This document shows positions 1 through 7,798 of a stretch of DNA of 64,000 nucleotides, one piece after another. The notes beneath the pieces are model-generated. The model searched no databases. It saw only the letters and a list, made by a program, of their open reading frames with translations, and was not told the origin of the DNA. The DNA is taken from contig NZ_JANBVS010000023.1 in NCBI RefSeq assembly GCF_024586915.1, forward strand, positions 47,494 through 111,493. Direction: 5' to 3'. Positions within the stretch are counted from its first letter, which is position 1. The number at the start of each line of letters is the position of its first letter. A program made the translations under genes and the position numbers. The DNA is from Bradyrhizobium sp. SRS-191 (lineage in GTDB: Bacteria; Pseudomonadota; Alphaproteobacteria; Rhizobiales; Xanthobacteraceae).

Positions 1-201
1 CCGCTGCGCGATCTCGTGAGGAGCACCGTCGAGGTCGTGGAGCAGCATTACGTGCGCGCCGCCCTGGAACTGGCCAACGGGAACCGGACATCGGCCGCCG
101 AAATTCTCGGCCTCAGCCGCCAGAGCCTTTACGCCAAGCTCGATCGGTATAATCTAAGTCAGCTCGAAGAAAGCGACGAGGAAACCGAAAAGGGGAGCTG
201 A
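1..201 (+). CDS. ppsR: PpsR/CrtJ-type photosynthesis repressor, C-terminal fragment
   Basis: Only the last 66 codons are inside the window; the gene starts upstream of base 1. What remains is a Fis-type helix-turn-helix (visible core NRTSAAEILGLSRQSLYAKL) with a short acidic tail, as in the PpsR/CrtJ regulators whose PAS domains lie N-terminal to it. PpsR binds TGT-N12-ACA and represses or tunes bch, crt and puf genes; such boxes occur at 11.4, 13.8 and 19.6 kb in this window. Its TGA abuts the TTG start of bphP, so the two form an operon, matching the PpsR2-BrBphP pair described in photosynthetic Bradyrhizobium. The helix-turn-helix alone does not separate PpsR1 from PpsR2; the identification leans on context. 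Confidence 0.85.
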   Translation, partial: PLRDLVRSTVEVVEQHYVRAALELANGNRTSAAEILGLSRQSLYAKLDRYNLSQLEESDEETEKGS

Positions 202-2376
202 TTGCCCGTTCCGCTGACAACGCCGGCCTTCGGCCACGCTACTCTTGCGGATTGCGAGCGCGAACAAATTCACCTCGCAGGCTCGATCCAGCCGCATGGC
301 ATTCTGCTGGCGGTCAAGGAGCCGGACAACGTCGTCATTCAGGCCAGCACCAACGCCGCCGCCTTCCTCGGCGCCAGCTCCGTCGTCGGCCGTCCGCTGC
401 GCGATCTCGGCGGCGACCTGGCGCTGCAGATCCTGCCTCACCTGAGCGGCCCGCTGCACCTTGCGCCAATGACCCTGCGCTGCAACGCCGGAACGCCGCC
501 GCGCCGGGTGGACTGCACGATTCACCGGCCCTCCAATGGCGGACTGATCGTCGAGCTGGAGCCGGCAACCAAGATCACTGACATCGCGCCCGCGCTGGAC
601 GGCGCCTTCCACCGCATCACCTCGGCCTCCTCCCTGATCGGCCTGTGCGACGAGACCGCGACCATCTTCCGGGAGATCGCCGGCTACGACCGCGTGATGG
701 TCTATCGCTTCGACGAAGAGGGCCATGGCGAGGTGCTGTCGGAGCGGCGGCGGCCGGATCTCGAGGCGTTTCTCGGCAATCGTTATCCGGCCTCGGACAT
801 TCCGCAGATCGCGCGGCGACTCTACGAGCGCAACCGCGTGCGGCTGCTGGTCGACGTCAACTACATGCCGGTGGCGCTTCAGCCGCGCATCTCGCCGCTC
901 AATGGCCGCGATCTCGACATGTCCCTGAGCTGCCTGCGCAGCATGTCGCCGATCCACCAGAAATATCTGCAGAACATGGGCGTCGGCGCCACCCTGGTGT
1001 GCTCGCTGATGGTGAGCGGCCGTCTCTGGGGGCTGATCGCCTGCCATCATTACGAGCCGCGCTTCCTGCCGTTCGATATCCGCGCCGCCGGCGAGGCGCT
1101 GGCCGAGACCTGCGCGATCCGGATCGCGGCGCTAGAGAGTTTTGCCCAGAGCCAGTCCGAACTCGTGGTGCGCAGGCTCGAGCAGCGGCTGGTCGAGGCG
1201 GTGTCGCGCGATGGCGAGTGGCAGGCCGCGCTGTTCGACGGCTCGCAATCGCTGCTGCAACCGCTCGGCGCAAGTGGCGCGGCGCTGTTGTTCGAAGGCC
1301 AGGTGATGACCGCCGGCGACGTCCCGTCGACGCAGCGCATCCGCGATCTCGCCGCCTGGCTCGACCGCCGTCGCAAGACGCCGGACGCGCCGGCGCAGGG
1401 GCTGACGGTGACCGCCTCGCTGACGCTCGACGAGCCGTCCTTCGCCGACATCCGCTCGGTCGCCAGTGGCGTGATCGCCGCGCCGCTGTCGGCAAGCGAG
1501 GGCGAGTATCTGCTGTGGTTCAGGCCGGAGCAGGTCAGGACCGTGACCTGGGGCGGCGATCCGCTCAAGGCGGTCATCATCGGCGATGATCCCTCCGACC
1601 TGTCGCCGCGCCGCTCCTTTGCGCAGTGGCATCAGCTGGTCGAGGGCAAATCCGAGCCCTGGTCGGCTGCCGAACTCGCCTCGGCGCGAGTGGTCAGCGA
1701 GACCGTCGCCGATGTGGCTCTGCAGCTGCGCTCGGTGCGCATGGTGATCGCGCAGGACCAGCTCGCCACGATCAGCGCCCAGGTGCTGCGCTCGGAGCAG
1801 CCGGTGATCATCGCCGACGTCGAGGGCCGCATCCTGCTGATGAACGAGGCGTTCGAGCAGCAGCTGCGGGCGTCGCATCCGCATATCCCCTATCTGCGCG
1901 ATCTCGGCGCGTATTGCACGGCGCCGGCGGAGTTCCGCGCCAATCTCGACGACCTCATGCGCAACAAGCGCAGCTGGCGCGGCGAGCTGACGCTCACCGG
2001 CGGCACTTCGCCGCAACGGCCTTTGATGGTGCGCGCCGATCCGGTGATCGCGCCTTACGACCGCGTGCTCGGCTTCGTGCTGATCTTCTCGGACCTCACC
2101 GAGCGCAAGACCGCCGAGGAGGCCCGCGCCCGCTTCCAGGAGGAGATCGACAGCGCGCGCCGGCCGAGCCTGCGCCTCGATCAGAGCGCCAGCCTGATCT
2201 ACAAGGAGCTCGCCGCATCTACGGTCGAGAACGCGCAACTCGCCGCGCTCGAAGTGACCCACGGCGCCCAGGCCGGCAGCATGCCCGACATGCTGGAGAG
2301 CATCCGCAATTCGACGGCGCGAACGCTGGGCATCCTTGAGCACTTGGTTTGGTATCGCTCGCAAAGCGAGGAGTGA
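202..2376 (+). CDS. bphP: Bacteriophytochrome without histidine kinase domain
   Basis: Red/far-red sensor of 724 residues. Order seen: N-terminal PAS with the biliverdin-binding Cys18 (LADCEREQIH), GAF with the PASDIP motif at residues 196-201 and SPIHQKYL further on, PHY with the PRRSF tongue motif, then a second PAS and a short helical tail starting near SDLTERKTAEE. There is no catalytic H-box or HATPase domain, so output is probably protein-protein. Established work in Bradyrhizobium shows such a phytochrome acting as a light-dependent antirepressor of PpsR. The start is TTG directly after the ppsR stop, supported by AGGGGAG 4 bases upstream. Biliverdin would come from hmuO, convergent 440 bp away. 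Confidence 0.93.
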   Translation: MPVPLTTPAFGHATLADCEREQIHLAGSIQPHGILLAVKEPDNVVIQASTNAAAFLGASSVVGRPLRDLGGDLALQILPHLSGPLHLAPMTLRCNAGTPPRRVDCTIHRPSNGGLIVELEPATKITDIAPALDGAFHRITSASSLIGLCDETATIFREIAGYDRVMVYRFDEEGHGEVLSERRRPDLEAFLGNRYPASDIPQIARRLYERNRVRLLVDVNYMPVALQPRISPLNGRDLDMSLSCLRSMSPIHQKYLQNMGVGATLVCSLMVSGRLWGLIACHHYEPRFLPFDIRAAGEALAETCAIRIAALESFAQSQSELVVRRLEQRLVEAVSRDGEWQAALFDGSQSLLQPLGASGAALLFEGQVMTAGDVPSTQRIRDLAAWLDRRRKTPDAPAQGLTVTASLTLDEPSFADIRSVASGVIAAPLSASEGEYLLWFRPEQVRTVTWGGDPLKAVIIGDDPSDLSPRRSFAQWHQLVEGKSEPWSAAELASARVVSETVADVALQLRSVRMVIAQDQLATISAQVLRSEQPVIIADVEGRILLMNEAFEQQLRASHPHIPYLRDLGAYCTAPAEFRANLDDLMRNKRSWRGELTLTGGTSPQRPLMVRADPVIAPYDRVLGFVLIFSDLTERKTAEEARARFQEEIDSARRPSLRLDQSASLIYKELAASTVENAQLAALEVTHGAQAGSMPDMLESIRNSTARTLGILEHLVWYRSQSEE

Positions 2377-2501
2377 GACCAGGCGCGGTCGCATTGGGTG
2401 CGTGAGCGATGTGGGGACATCGTCATTCGACACAGCAGGCGCACGCTGATGATGTGATCCGAGGATTAGGTGACCCGAGATCGTCCCACGATCGCGATGC
2501 G

Positions 2502-2720
2502 CCCCCCTCCCCCTTGCGGGGAGGGGTCGGGGGTGGGGGTCCGCGCACTCCGAAGGCAATGGTGGGCGCAACACCTATTCAGGCGCACCACAGCTTACAT
2601 GGGCGATGATCTCTCGATGTCACTACTTCGAGGCACACAAGCGCAAGAATACGGAGATCAATCAGAAGCAGCGCGCCCCGTGGACCCCCAACCCCAACCC
2701 CTCCCCGCAAGGGGGAGGGG
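2502..2720. repeat. Paired inverted C/G-rich palindromes (REPIN-like), gap after bphP
   Basis: The 439-bp gap between bphP and hmuO holds no convincing gene. It contains two arms of a roughly 40-bp element in inverse orientation (2502-2541 and 2683-2720); each arm has a CCCCTCCCC...GGGGAGGGG hairpin followed by GTCGGGGGTGGGGGTC or its complement. The 140 bp between the arms look unique. The same arm pair recurs at 63481-63659. A short perfect hairpin (CGATGT, GGGG loop, ACATCG) at 2408-2423 follows the bphP stop but has no T-run. Confidence 0.75.
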
Positions 2721-2815
2721 AGCCGACCTGTCACGGAAGCTGATCGGCTCCAACGAGTTGTGTTCGATCGCGTCGTCGAAACAGCGCCCGGTGTGAGTCT
2801 GCCACTCGCCTGAAC

Positions 2816-3493
2816 CTAACCGCCGAGCCCCGCCGCCACCTGCAGCGCCTGCGAGAGGGTGATGTTCAGCTGAAACGCGATGGCGGCTTCCTCGACGACG
2901 TCGTCGTGATCCGCCATGCCCGCACCGGCCCGCTCCAGCGCGTCGCGGTACTCGGTCTTGAAGCGCGGGATGTCTGCGATGGCTGGAAACTCATAGAACG
3001 ACAGCGCCTCGGGCTCCAGTGCGAGCGAGCGCGCCAGAATCTTCTTGATGATCTGGCCGCCGCTGAGATCGCCGAGATAGCGCGTATAAGCATGCCCTAG
3101 CAGCGCGTGGCCCGAGCCAGATCCCGCGTCCTTGACGGCACGGGCATATGCGATCGCTTCGGGCAGCAGCGGCAGATCGCTTGCGTCGAGCGCGGCGAGA
3201 TCGGCCTTGATCGCCGGGCACCTGTGCAACTCGGGCCGCACCGTCGGGCCGATCACGGCAGATGACTGATGACGAATGAGCTGCGCTTCGAGCGCCTCAT
3301 ATACCGGCAGCAGATTGCGCAGCAGCAGCGCGTAAGCCCGAACCGTGCCGCGGCCACGCAGCAGCTCGGCGACGATCCCGGTCCGCTCGGCGGTCACATG
3401 CAGCGTCTTGGTCCGCTCGCGCATCGCTTCCAAAAGACTGGCCGGGCGCGTGCTGCGCCCGGCCATCTCGATCTGTTCAACTCTGTCCAACAT
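2816..3493 (-). CDS. hmuO: Heme oxygenase (biliverdin-forming)
   Basis: 225 residues matching the bacterial HmuO/BphO fold: proximal His32 in RTKTLHVTAER, and the distal-helix motif GDLSGGQIIKK. It opens heme to biliverdin IX-alpha, CO and iron. The chosen ATG (MLDRVEQIEM) is the first in-frame start after pufM; a later ATG at residue 10 is possible. It is the last gene of the leftward puf operon, 17 bp behind pufM, and converges on bphP. This suggests its job is chromophore supply for the bacteriophytochrome rather than iron scavenging. No heme transporter genes are nearby. Confidence 0.9.
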   Translation of the reverse strand: MLDRVEQIEMAGRSTRPASLLEAMRERTKTLHVTAERTGIVAELLRGRGTVRAYALLLRNLLPVYEALEAQLIRHQSSAVIGPTVRPELHRCPAIKADLAALDASDLPLLPEAIAYARAVKDAGSGSGHALLGHAYTRYLGDLSGGQIIKKILARSLALEPEALSFYEFPAIADIPRFKTEYRDALERAGAGMADHDDVVEEAAIAFQLNITLSQALQVAAGLGG

Positions 3494-3510
3494 CTCTCGA
3501 CCTGAAGGAC

Positions 3511-4437
3511 TTAGCGCGGCGGCGCCAGCCCGTGTTTCACGCCCCAATCGAACCAATTGTCGACGACGGTGCCCGACAGTAGGATACCGATGCCGCCGGT
3601 CAAGGTGCAAAGCACGGCGAACCACCAGGCCCAGCGATGGATCGACTCGGCCGTCGCATTGAAGCCCATCGTCCAGCGCCAGAACAGCGCACCGCGTTCG
3701 AAGGCCGTGCCGCGGTCGACGATCTGCTCCAGCTCGCGCTCGCCGCCGTAACGGCTGATCGCCAGCACCGTCGCACCATGCATCGCGAACAACAGCGCCG
3801 ACCCGTACAGGAAGGCGATCGAGAGCATGTGGAACGGGTTGTAGAACAGGTTGCCGTGGGTGATGGAGAAGTTGTTGGTCCAGTCGAGGTGCGGGAAGAT
3901 GCCGAACGGCACCGCCTCGCTCCAGCTGCCCATGAAGATCGGCCGGATGAAGCCGAGCACCAGGTACAGCCAGATCGCGGAAGCGAACGCCCACGACACA
4001 TGCGTGCCGAGGCCGAGGGCGCGAGCGCGGCGATAGGTGCGCGCCCACCACAGCAGGATCGACGTCGTCAGGAAGAAGCCGGCCATCAGCCACCAGCCGC
4101 CCTCCTGCAGCGGCGGGAAGATCTGCAGGCCGTATTCCGGCGCCGGCGGCTGCAAGGACAGCCAGAAGAACTGACGGATGAACTCCAGCGGACTCCAGTT
4201 CACCGAGGCCAGCATGTTGAGACCGATGATCTCGATCGCAACGAAGCCGGACATCAGCGAGGCCAGCCCGAGGAAGCCGAGATAGACCGGGCCGACCTGG
4301 GCGTCGCCGAGCTTGCCGAACCAGTAATTGAAGCTGCCCTTGCCGAGCCGCTCCCAGACGCCGGGCTCGATCGGAATGCCCGGATAGATCGCACTACGGA
4401 CTTGGATCTGCGTGAAGATGTTCTGGTATTGGGCCAT
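3511..4437 (-). CDS. pufM: Photosynthetic reaction centre M subunit
   Basis: 308 residues, five membrane helices, integral membrane subunit that pairs with L to bind the special pair, bacteriopheophytins and quinones. The family signature is clear, including HGNLFYNPFHMLS, AMHGATVLA and GGERELEQI with the conserved histidines for the special pair and the non-heme iron. AGGAGAGG precedes the ATG by 6 bases; pufL ends 18 bp upstream. The segment GKLGDAQVGP has Asp at the position equivalent to R. sphaeroides M44, which is Asn there; see finding on L213/M44. No pufC or pufX follows, so electron donation is expected from a soluble cytochrome. Confidence 0.98.
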   Translation of the reverse strand: MAQYQNIFTQIQVRSAIYPGIPIEPGVWERLGKGSFNYWFGKLGDAQVGPVYLGFLGLASLMSGFVAIEIIGLNMLASVNWSPLEFIRQFFWLSLQPPAPEYGLQIFPPLQEGGWWLMAGFFLTTSILLWWARTYRRARALGLGTHVSWAFASAIWLYLVLGFIRPIFMGSWSEAVPFGIFPHLDWTNNFSITHGNLFYNPFHMLSIAFLYGSALLFAMHGATVLAISRYGGERELEQIVDRGTAFERGALFWRWTMGFNATAESIHRWAWWFAVLCTLTGGIGILLSGTVVDNWFDWGVKHGLAPPR

Positions 4438-4455
4438 GACGACCTCTCCTTGAAC

Positions 4456-5301
4456 TCATTGCGGCGGCGACCAGATCGGGACGTGACGCCACCAATCCCA
4501 CCAATCCGACCAGGCATTGCCTTCCGGCATCAGCCAGGCGGGGCCGGAGATGACGATGCAGACGGCGCTGAAGAACACCGCCGAGAGCGCCAGGAACAGG
4601 CCCAGGCGATGGATGCCGAGCGTGCCGATGGAGTAGCCGAGGAGATCGCGGAACATGGTGTTCTCATGCTCCGGCGACTTCATTTCCTGGCCCTTGCCCG
4701 GGTTGGCGGCCGACAGGATCAGCGAGCCGTGCAGCGCGAGCGCGAGACACGTCGTGAAGAAGAACGTGATCGCGATCATGTGCGCGGGATTGTAGTGGAA
4801 GTTGCCGAACTGATAGCCGGTGTTCGACACCCAATCGAGATGGGTGATGATGCCGTAGGGGAAGGCGTAGCTCCACGAGCCCATCAGCACCGGACGGATC
4901 ACCTCCAGCGTGAAATAGGCGAAGATCGCAAAGCCGAAGGCGAACGGCACGTGATAGCCGATCGCGAGCTTGCGGCAGATCTCGACCTCGCGCAGCGCCC
5001 ATGAGACGAACGCGCCATGCGCGCACACCGTGATGAGCTGCCAGAAGCCGCCCTCCGTCAGTGGCGCGAACGAGAGTCCGTATTTGGCGTCGGGCGGATT
5101 GATGCTGATCTGCCATAGGTTCCACGTCGGTCCGAGCGCCGTGGCGTAGAGGATCAGCGCCACGCCGACGAAGGTGAAGAAGATCGTCGTCACGCCGAAG
5201 AAGCCGACGTAGAACGGTCCGACCCAGAAATCGAAGAGATCGCCGCCGATCAACGTGCCGCCGCGGACGCGGTATTTTCGTTCAAAGCTGAGCATTGCCA
5301 T
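4456..5301 (-). CDS. pufL: Photosynthetic reaction centre L subunit
   Basis: 281 residues beginning MAMLSFERKYRVRGG, typical of PufL, with five membrane helices. GNFHYNPAHM holds the special-pair His, LALHGS and TLGIHRLG the iron ligands. The QB pocket reads PEHENTMFRDL: Glu at the L212 position is kept, and the usual L213 Asp of R. sphaeroides is Asn here. Separated from pufA by 180 bp containing a strong hairpin, the arrangement that in other purple bacteria keeps the pufBA message more abundant than pufLM. Confidence 0.98.
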   Translation of the reverse strand: MAMLSFERKYRVRGGTLIGGDLFDFWVGPFYVGFFGVTTIFFTFVGVALILYATALGPTWNLWQISINPPDAKYGLSFAPLTEGGFWQLITVCAHGAFVSWALREVEICRKLAIGYHVPFAFGFAIFAYFTLEVIRPVLMGSWSYAFPYGIITHLDWVSNTGYQFGNFHYNPAHMIAITFFFTTCLALALHGSLILSAANPGKGQEMKSPEHENTMFRDLLGYSIGTLGIHRLGLFLALSAVFFSAVCIVISGPAWLMPEGNAWSDWWDWWRHVPIWSPPQ

Positions 5302-5415
5302 CGGTCCTGCCTCCGCTGCCCGTCGCTCGATATATGACGTGTCGTATCGCGAGGTCGTGAACTCGGAGAGCCCCAGAAGAGTTGGAGCCCTCGAGATTTG
5401 AAAGCGTCAAAGATT

Positions 5416-5464
5416 TGGGAAGCGGGCGAGCAAGGTCTGCCGCCGAGCCTGCGCCCGCTTCCCA
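5416..5464 (-). promoter_or_regulatory. pufA-pufL intercistronic hairpin
   Basis: A perfect 13-bp stem (5416-5428 with 5452-5464; arm TGGGAAGCGGGCG) and a 23-base loop lie 18 bp after the pufA stop. It matches in place and form the puf intercistronic hairpins known to protect the pufBA transcript from 3'-5' decay and so set a high LH1 to reaction-centre ratio. No T-run follows, so it is more likely a decay barrier than a terminator. Confidence 0.85.
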
Positions 5465-5481
5465 TTGTTGGAGCCGAAGCT

Positions 5482-5670
5482 CTAGGTGAGCTTCACCGGC
5501 GTGACCGGAGCGGAGATCGACGACGTCTTCGCCGCGCGAGGTCCTTCCAGCCAGTTGAAGCGGTTCGTGCTGAGCAGGATGAAGTGAATCACCAATGCCA
5601 GACCGAACAGGAAAACCCCGAGAGCCACGAGAACTCTGCGCGGATCGAACAGCAACCACAAGCGCCACAT
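5482..5670 (-). CDS. pufA: Light-harvesting 1 alpha polypeptide
   Basis: 62 residues starting MWRLWLLFDPRR, one membrane helix. His29 in LALVIHFILLST is the bacteriochlorophyll ligand and FNWLEG follows the helix as in LH1 alpha chains. Start supported by GGAGAAAACT before ATG. It lies 16 bp after pufB and is followed by the intercistronic hairpin. It forms the LH1 ring with PufB around the reaction centre. Confidence 0.96.
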   Translation of the reverse strand: MWRLWLLFDPRRVLVALGVFLFGLALVIHFILLSTNRFNWLEGPRAAKTSSISAPVTPVKLT

Positions 5671-5686
5671 AGTTTTCTCCTTTCGA

Positions 5687-5914
5687 TCAGGTCAGGTAGG
5701 AGATCGCGAGAGTGGCGTAGTGGGTTGCCCCTTCCAGCGCCGCCTTGTAGCCAGTCGGTCCGGGCAGCCATGGACGCCACATCCAGGCGAGAATGTGGGC
5801 GACGATCGCAACCGCCGTGAAGACCACAAAGCTCGTCATGAAGATGCTATGGAATTCCCTAGCCTCCGATTCGGTCAGCCCCGACAGAGAGCCTCCCTTG
5901 TTTGGTTCCACCAT
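5687..5914 (-). CDS. pufB: Light-harvesting 1 beta polypeptide
   Basis: 75 residues, one membrane helix. The pattern EFHSIFMTSF then AHILAWMWRPWLPG is that of LH1 beta; His40 is the bacteriochlorophyll ligand. The ATG is preceded by AGGAGG at ideal spacing, so the in-frame extension upstream is discarded. The C-terminal 25 residues after WLPG (GYKAALEGATHYATLAISYLT) are longer than in many LH1 beta chains, which often stop shortly after this motif. First antenna gene of the operon, after a pufQ-like gene. Confidence 0.95.
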   Translation of the reverse strand: MVEPNKGGSLSGLTESEAREFHSIFMTSFVVFTAVAIVAHILAWMWRPWLPGPTGYKAALEGATHYATLAISYLT

Positions 5915-5933
5915 AGTAGTACCTCCTGGTGTT

Positions 5934-5971
5934 GGCCTTTCGGCCGGATGCCGCTCACCGAGATGAGCGGC
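5934..5971 (-). promoter_or_regulatory. Two small hairpins upstream of pufB
   Basis: On the transcribed strand, a GCCGCTCA stem with a 6-base loop (5950-5971) is followed by GGCC-GAAA-GGCC, a GNRA-tetraloop hairpin (5934-5945), just before the pufB ribosome binding site. They sit between the pufQ-like gene and pufB and could mark a processed 5' end of the pufBA message. Function is inferred from position only. Confidence 0.5.
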
Positions 5972-6087
5972 GTCGAAGCGCCACCCCGTTGCCGGGATGA
6001 CATCCGTGCGGCGAGCCGCACGAATTCCTTGCAAGACTTGCGGAGCTCGAACTCACAGCCCCGAGACTCGAAACCGCAGGGCGCGCG

Positions 6088-6315
6088 TCACAGCCCCATG
6101 AAGGACGAGGTCGCGCAGTTCGCCGCCTTGAGCCGCGCCTCGCCGAAGATCGTGCCGAGCGGCGCCGGACGATGGCCCGTGATGATCGAGCCGACCCGGC
6201 GCAGCACGCCTTCGACCATCAGCACGGCGAAGCACACCGCGTAGACGAGAAGATAGTCGATCCGCTCGCGCGATTTCGGCGCGACGTCACGATCCATGCG
6301 TTCGTATAACGACAT
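6088..6315 (-). CDS. pufQ: PufQ-like small protein
   Basis: 75 residues with a strong GGAGAGGGAGAGG ribosome binding site, 31 bp after bchZ and upstream of pufB: the exact position and size of pufQ. One hydrophobic stretch (YLLVYAVCFAVLMVEGVL) is followed by a conserved-looking tail, APLGTIFGEARLKAANCATS, that parallels the GP-x-ARAW-x-EA tail of Rhodobacter PufQ. PufQ is linked to bacteriochlorophyll intermediate handling. Sequence similarity is weak by eye, so the name rests on synteny, length and layout. Confidence 0.62.
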   Translation of the reverse strand: MSLYERMDRDVAPKSRERIDYLLVYAVCFAVLMVEGVLRRVGSIITGHRPAPLGTIFGEARLKAANCATSSFMGL

Positions 6316-6346
6316 CGTCCTCTCCCTCTCCGCCTCGTCCCCTTGC

Positions 6347-7798
6347 CTACGCTGCCTGGCCCGTTGCGAGCCGTGACCGCGCCTGCGCGAGAACGTCCTC
6401 CGTCACCGTGTCTAGCCCCGCCTGGCGCGCGCCGCGCTCAGCCGCGTCGCGCAGCCGCTTCGCCGCCGAAATCCGCACCAGCACCGGCTGTGTCTCGATG
6501 ATCTGGTCCAGCGCCAGCCTGGCGCCGTCGTCCCATGGCAATTCGCGCTCGAGACGCGCGGGGGTCGCCGCGATCTGATCGAGCTGGGTTGCGAGCGGCA
6601 GGATGTTGAACAGCGCATCGAACAGCGCGTTGCAGACCTCCTGCACGATGTAGGTCGCGCCGGCATAGCCCATGAACGGCGTGCCAGTGTGGCGGCGGAT
6701 CACCGTGCCCGGGAACGAGGCCGGGATGTAGATCGCGCGGTTTCCCGCTTCCGCCGCATACATGCGCTCATTGTAGCTGCCGAACAGCACCAGCGGCGGC
6801 CGCTCGTGGATCATCTTGCGGATCGCGTCATTGTCGGTCTTGGCGCCGGCGCAGCGGGAGATCGCGAAGTGGCAGGGCAGCCCGAGCTCGGTCTCCAGGA
6901 AATTGCGCAAGCCCCGTGCGTAGGTCTCGGAGGCGACGATGCCGAAGCTCGCGGTGCCGAAGAAGTCCTGCGTCACCGAGCGCCAGAGATCCCACACCGG
7001 CTTGATGGTGGTGTGCTTCTCACGCGCAATGAACGGCTCGGGATCGAGCCCGAGCATCTCGCCCAGCGTGCGCAGGAACTTGGTCGTCGAATGCAGCCCG
7101 ATCGGCGCCTGCAGATACGGCCGCTCCAAGGTCTCGCACAGCAGCCGGCCGAACTCGCGATACATACAGATGTTGACGTCGGCGTTGACCAGCTTCGACA
7201 CGTCGGCGAGGTGACTGCCGAGCGGGAAAACCATGTTGATCTCGGCGCCGATGCCCTCGACCAGGCGGCGGATCTCGGCGAGATCCGACGGCATGTTGAA
7301 AGTGCCGTAGATCGGCCCGATGATGTTCACGCGAGGCTTCTCGCCCTCGGCGCGCGGCTCGCGCTCGGGGATCTTGCGCGAGCCGTATTCGCTCCATAGC
7401 CAGCTCAGCGCGCGGTTGGCGCTCTGCCACTGGTCCTCGTCGATGGTGCGCGGCAGGAAGCGCTTGATGTTGGAGCCTTCGGGCGTGACGCCGCCGCCGA
7501 TCATCTCGGCGATCGAGCCGGTGACGACGACCGCCGGCAAATCCGGATCGAGCGCGGCGCGGGCGCGCTTCATCGCCTGCTCGGTGCCCTTCTGGCCGAG
7601 CTCGTCCTCGCCGAGGCCGGTGACGACGATCGGCAGCTCGTGCGGCGGCAGGCCGTCGGTGTAGTGCAGCACCGAGGTCACCGGCAGGTTTTCGCAGCCC
7701 ACGGGGCCATCGATGATCACCTGCAGGCCCTTGATCGCGGTGAACGCGTAGACCGAGCCCCAATAGCCGCCGGCGCGATCGTGGTCGAGGATCAGCAT
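6347..7798 (-). CDS. bchZ: Chlorophyllide a reductase subunit Z
   Basis: 483 residues, start MLILDHDRAGGYWG typical of BchZ, with GPVGCENLPVTSVLHY carrying the conserved iron-sulphur cysteine. With BchX and BchY it forms the nitrogenase-like enzyme that reduces ring B of chlorophyllide a. ATG at 7798 overlaps the bchY stop by one base (TGATG) with GAGGAG 8 bases upstream; a GTG one codon earlier is the alternative. Cytoplasmic. Co-transcribed in bchCXYZ-puf. Confidence 0.97.
   Translation of the reverse strand: MLILDHDRAGGYWGSVYAFTAIKGLQVIIDGPVGCENLPVTSVLHYTDGLPPHELPIVVTGLGEDELGQKGTEQAMKRARAALDPDLPAVVVTGSIAEMIGGGVTPEGSNIKRFLPRTIDEDQWQSANRALSWLWSEYGSRKIPEREPRAEGEKPRVNIIGPIYGTFNMPSDLAEIRRLVEGIGAEINMVFPLGSHLADVSKLVNADVNICMYREFGRLLCETLERPYLQAPIGLHSTTKFLRTLGEMLGLDPEPFIAREKHTTIKPVWDLWRSVTQDFFGTASFGIVASETYARGLRNFLETELGLPCHFAISRCAGAKTDNDAIRKMIHERPPLVLFGSYNERMYAAEAGNRAIYIPASFPGTVIRRHTGTPFMGYAGATYIVQEVCNALFDALFNILPLATQLDQIAATPARLERELPWDDGARLALDQIIETQPVLVRISAAKRLRDAAERGARQAGLDTVTEDVLAQARSRLATGQAA

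Noticed and set aside
2470..2796. 108-codon frame after bphP
   Set aside because: Runs through both arms of the palindromic repeat; coding potential is only that of the repeat.
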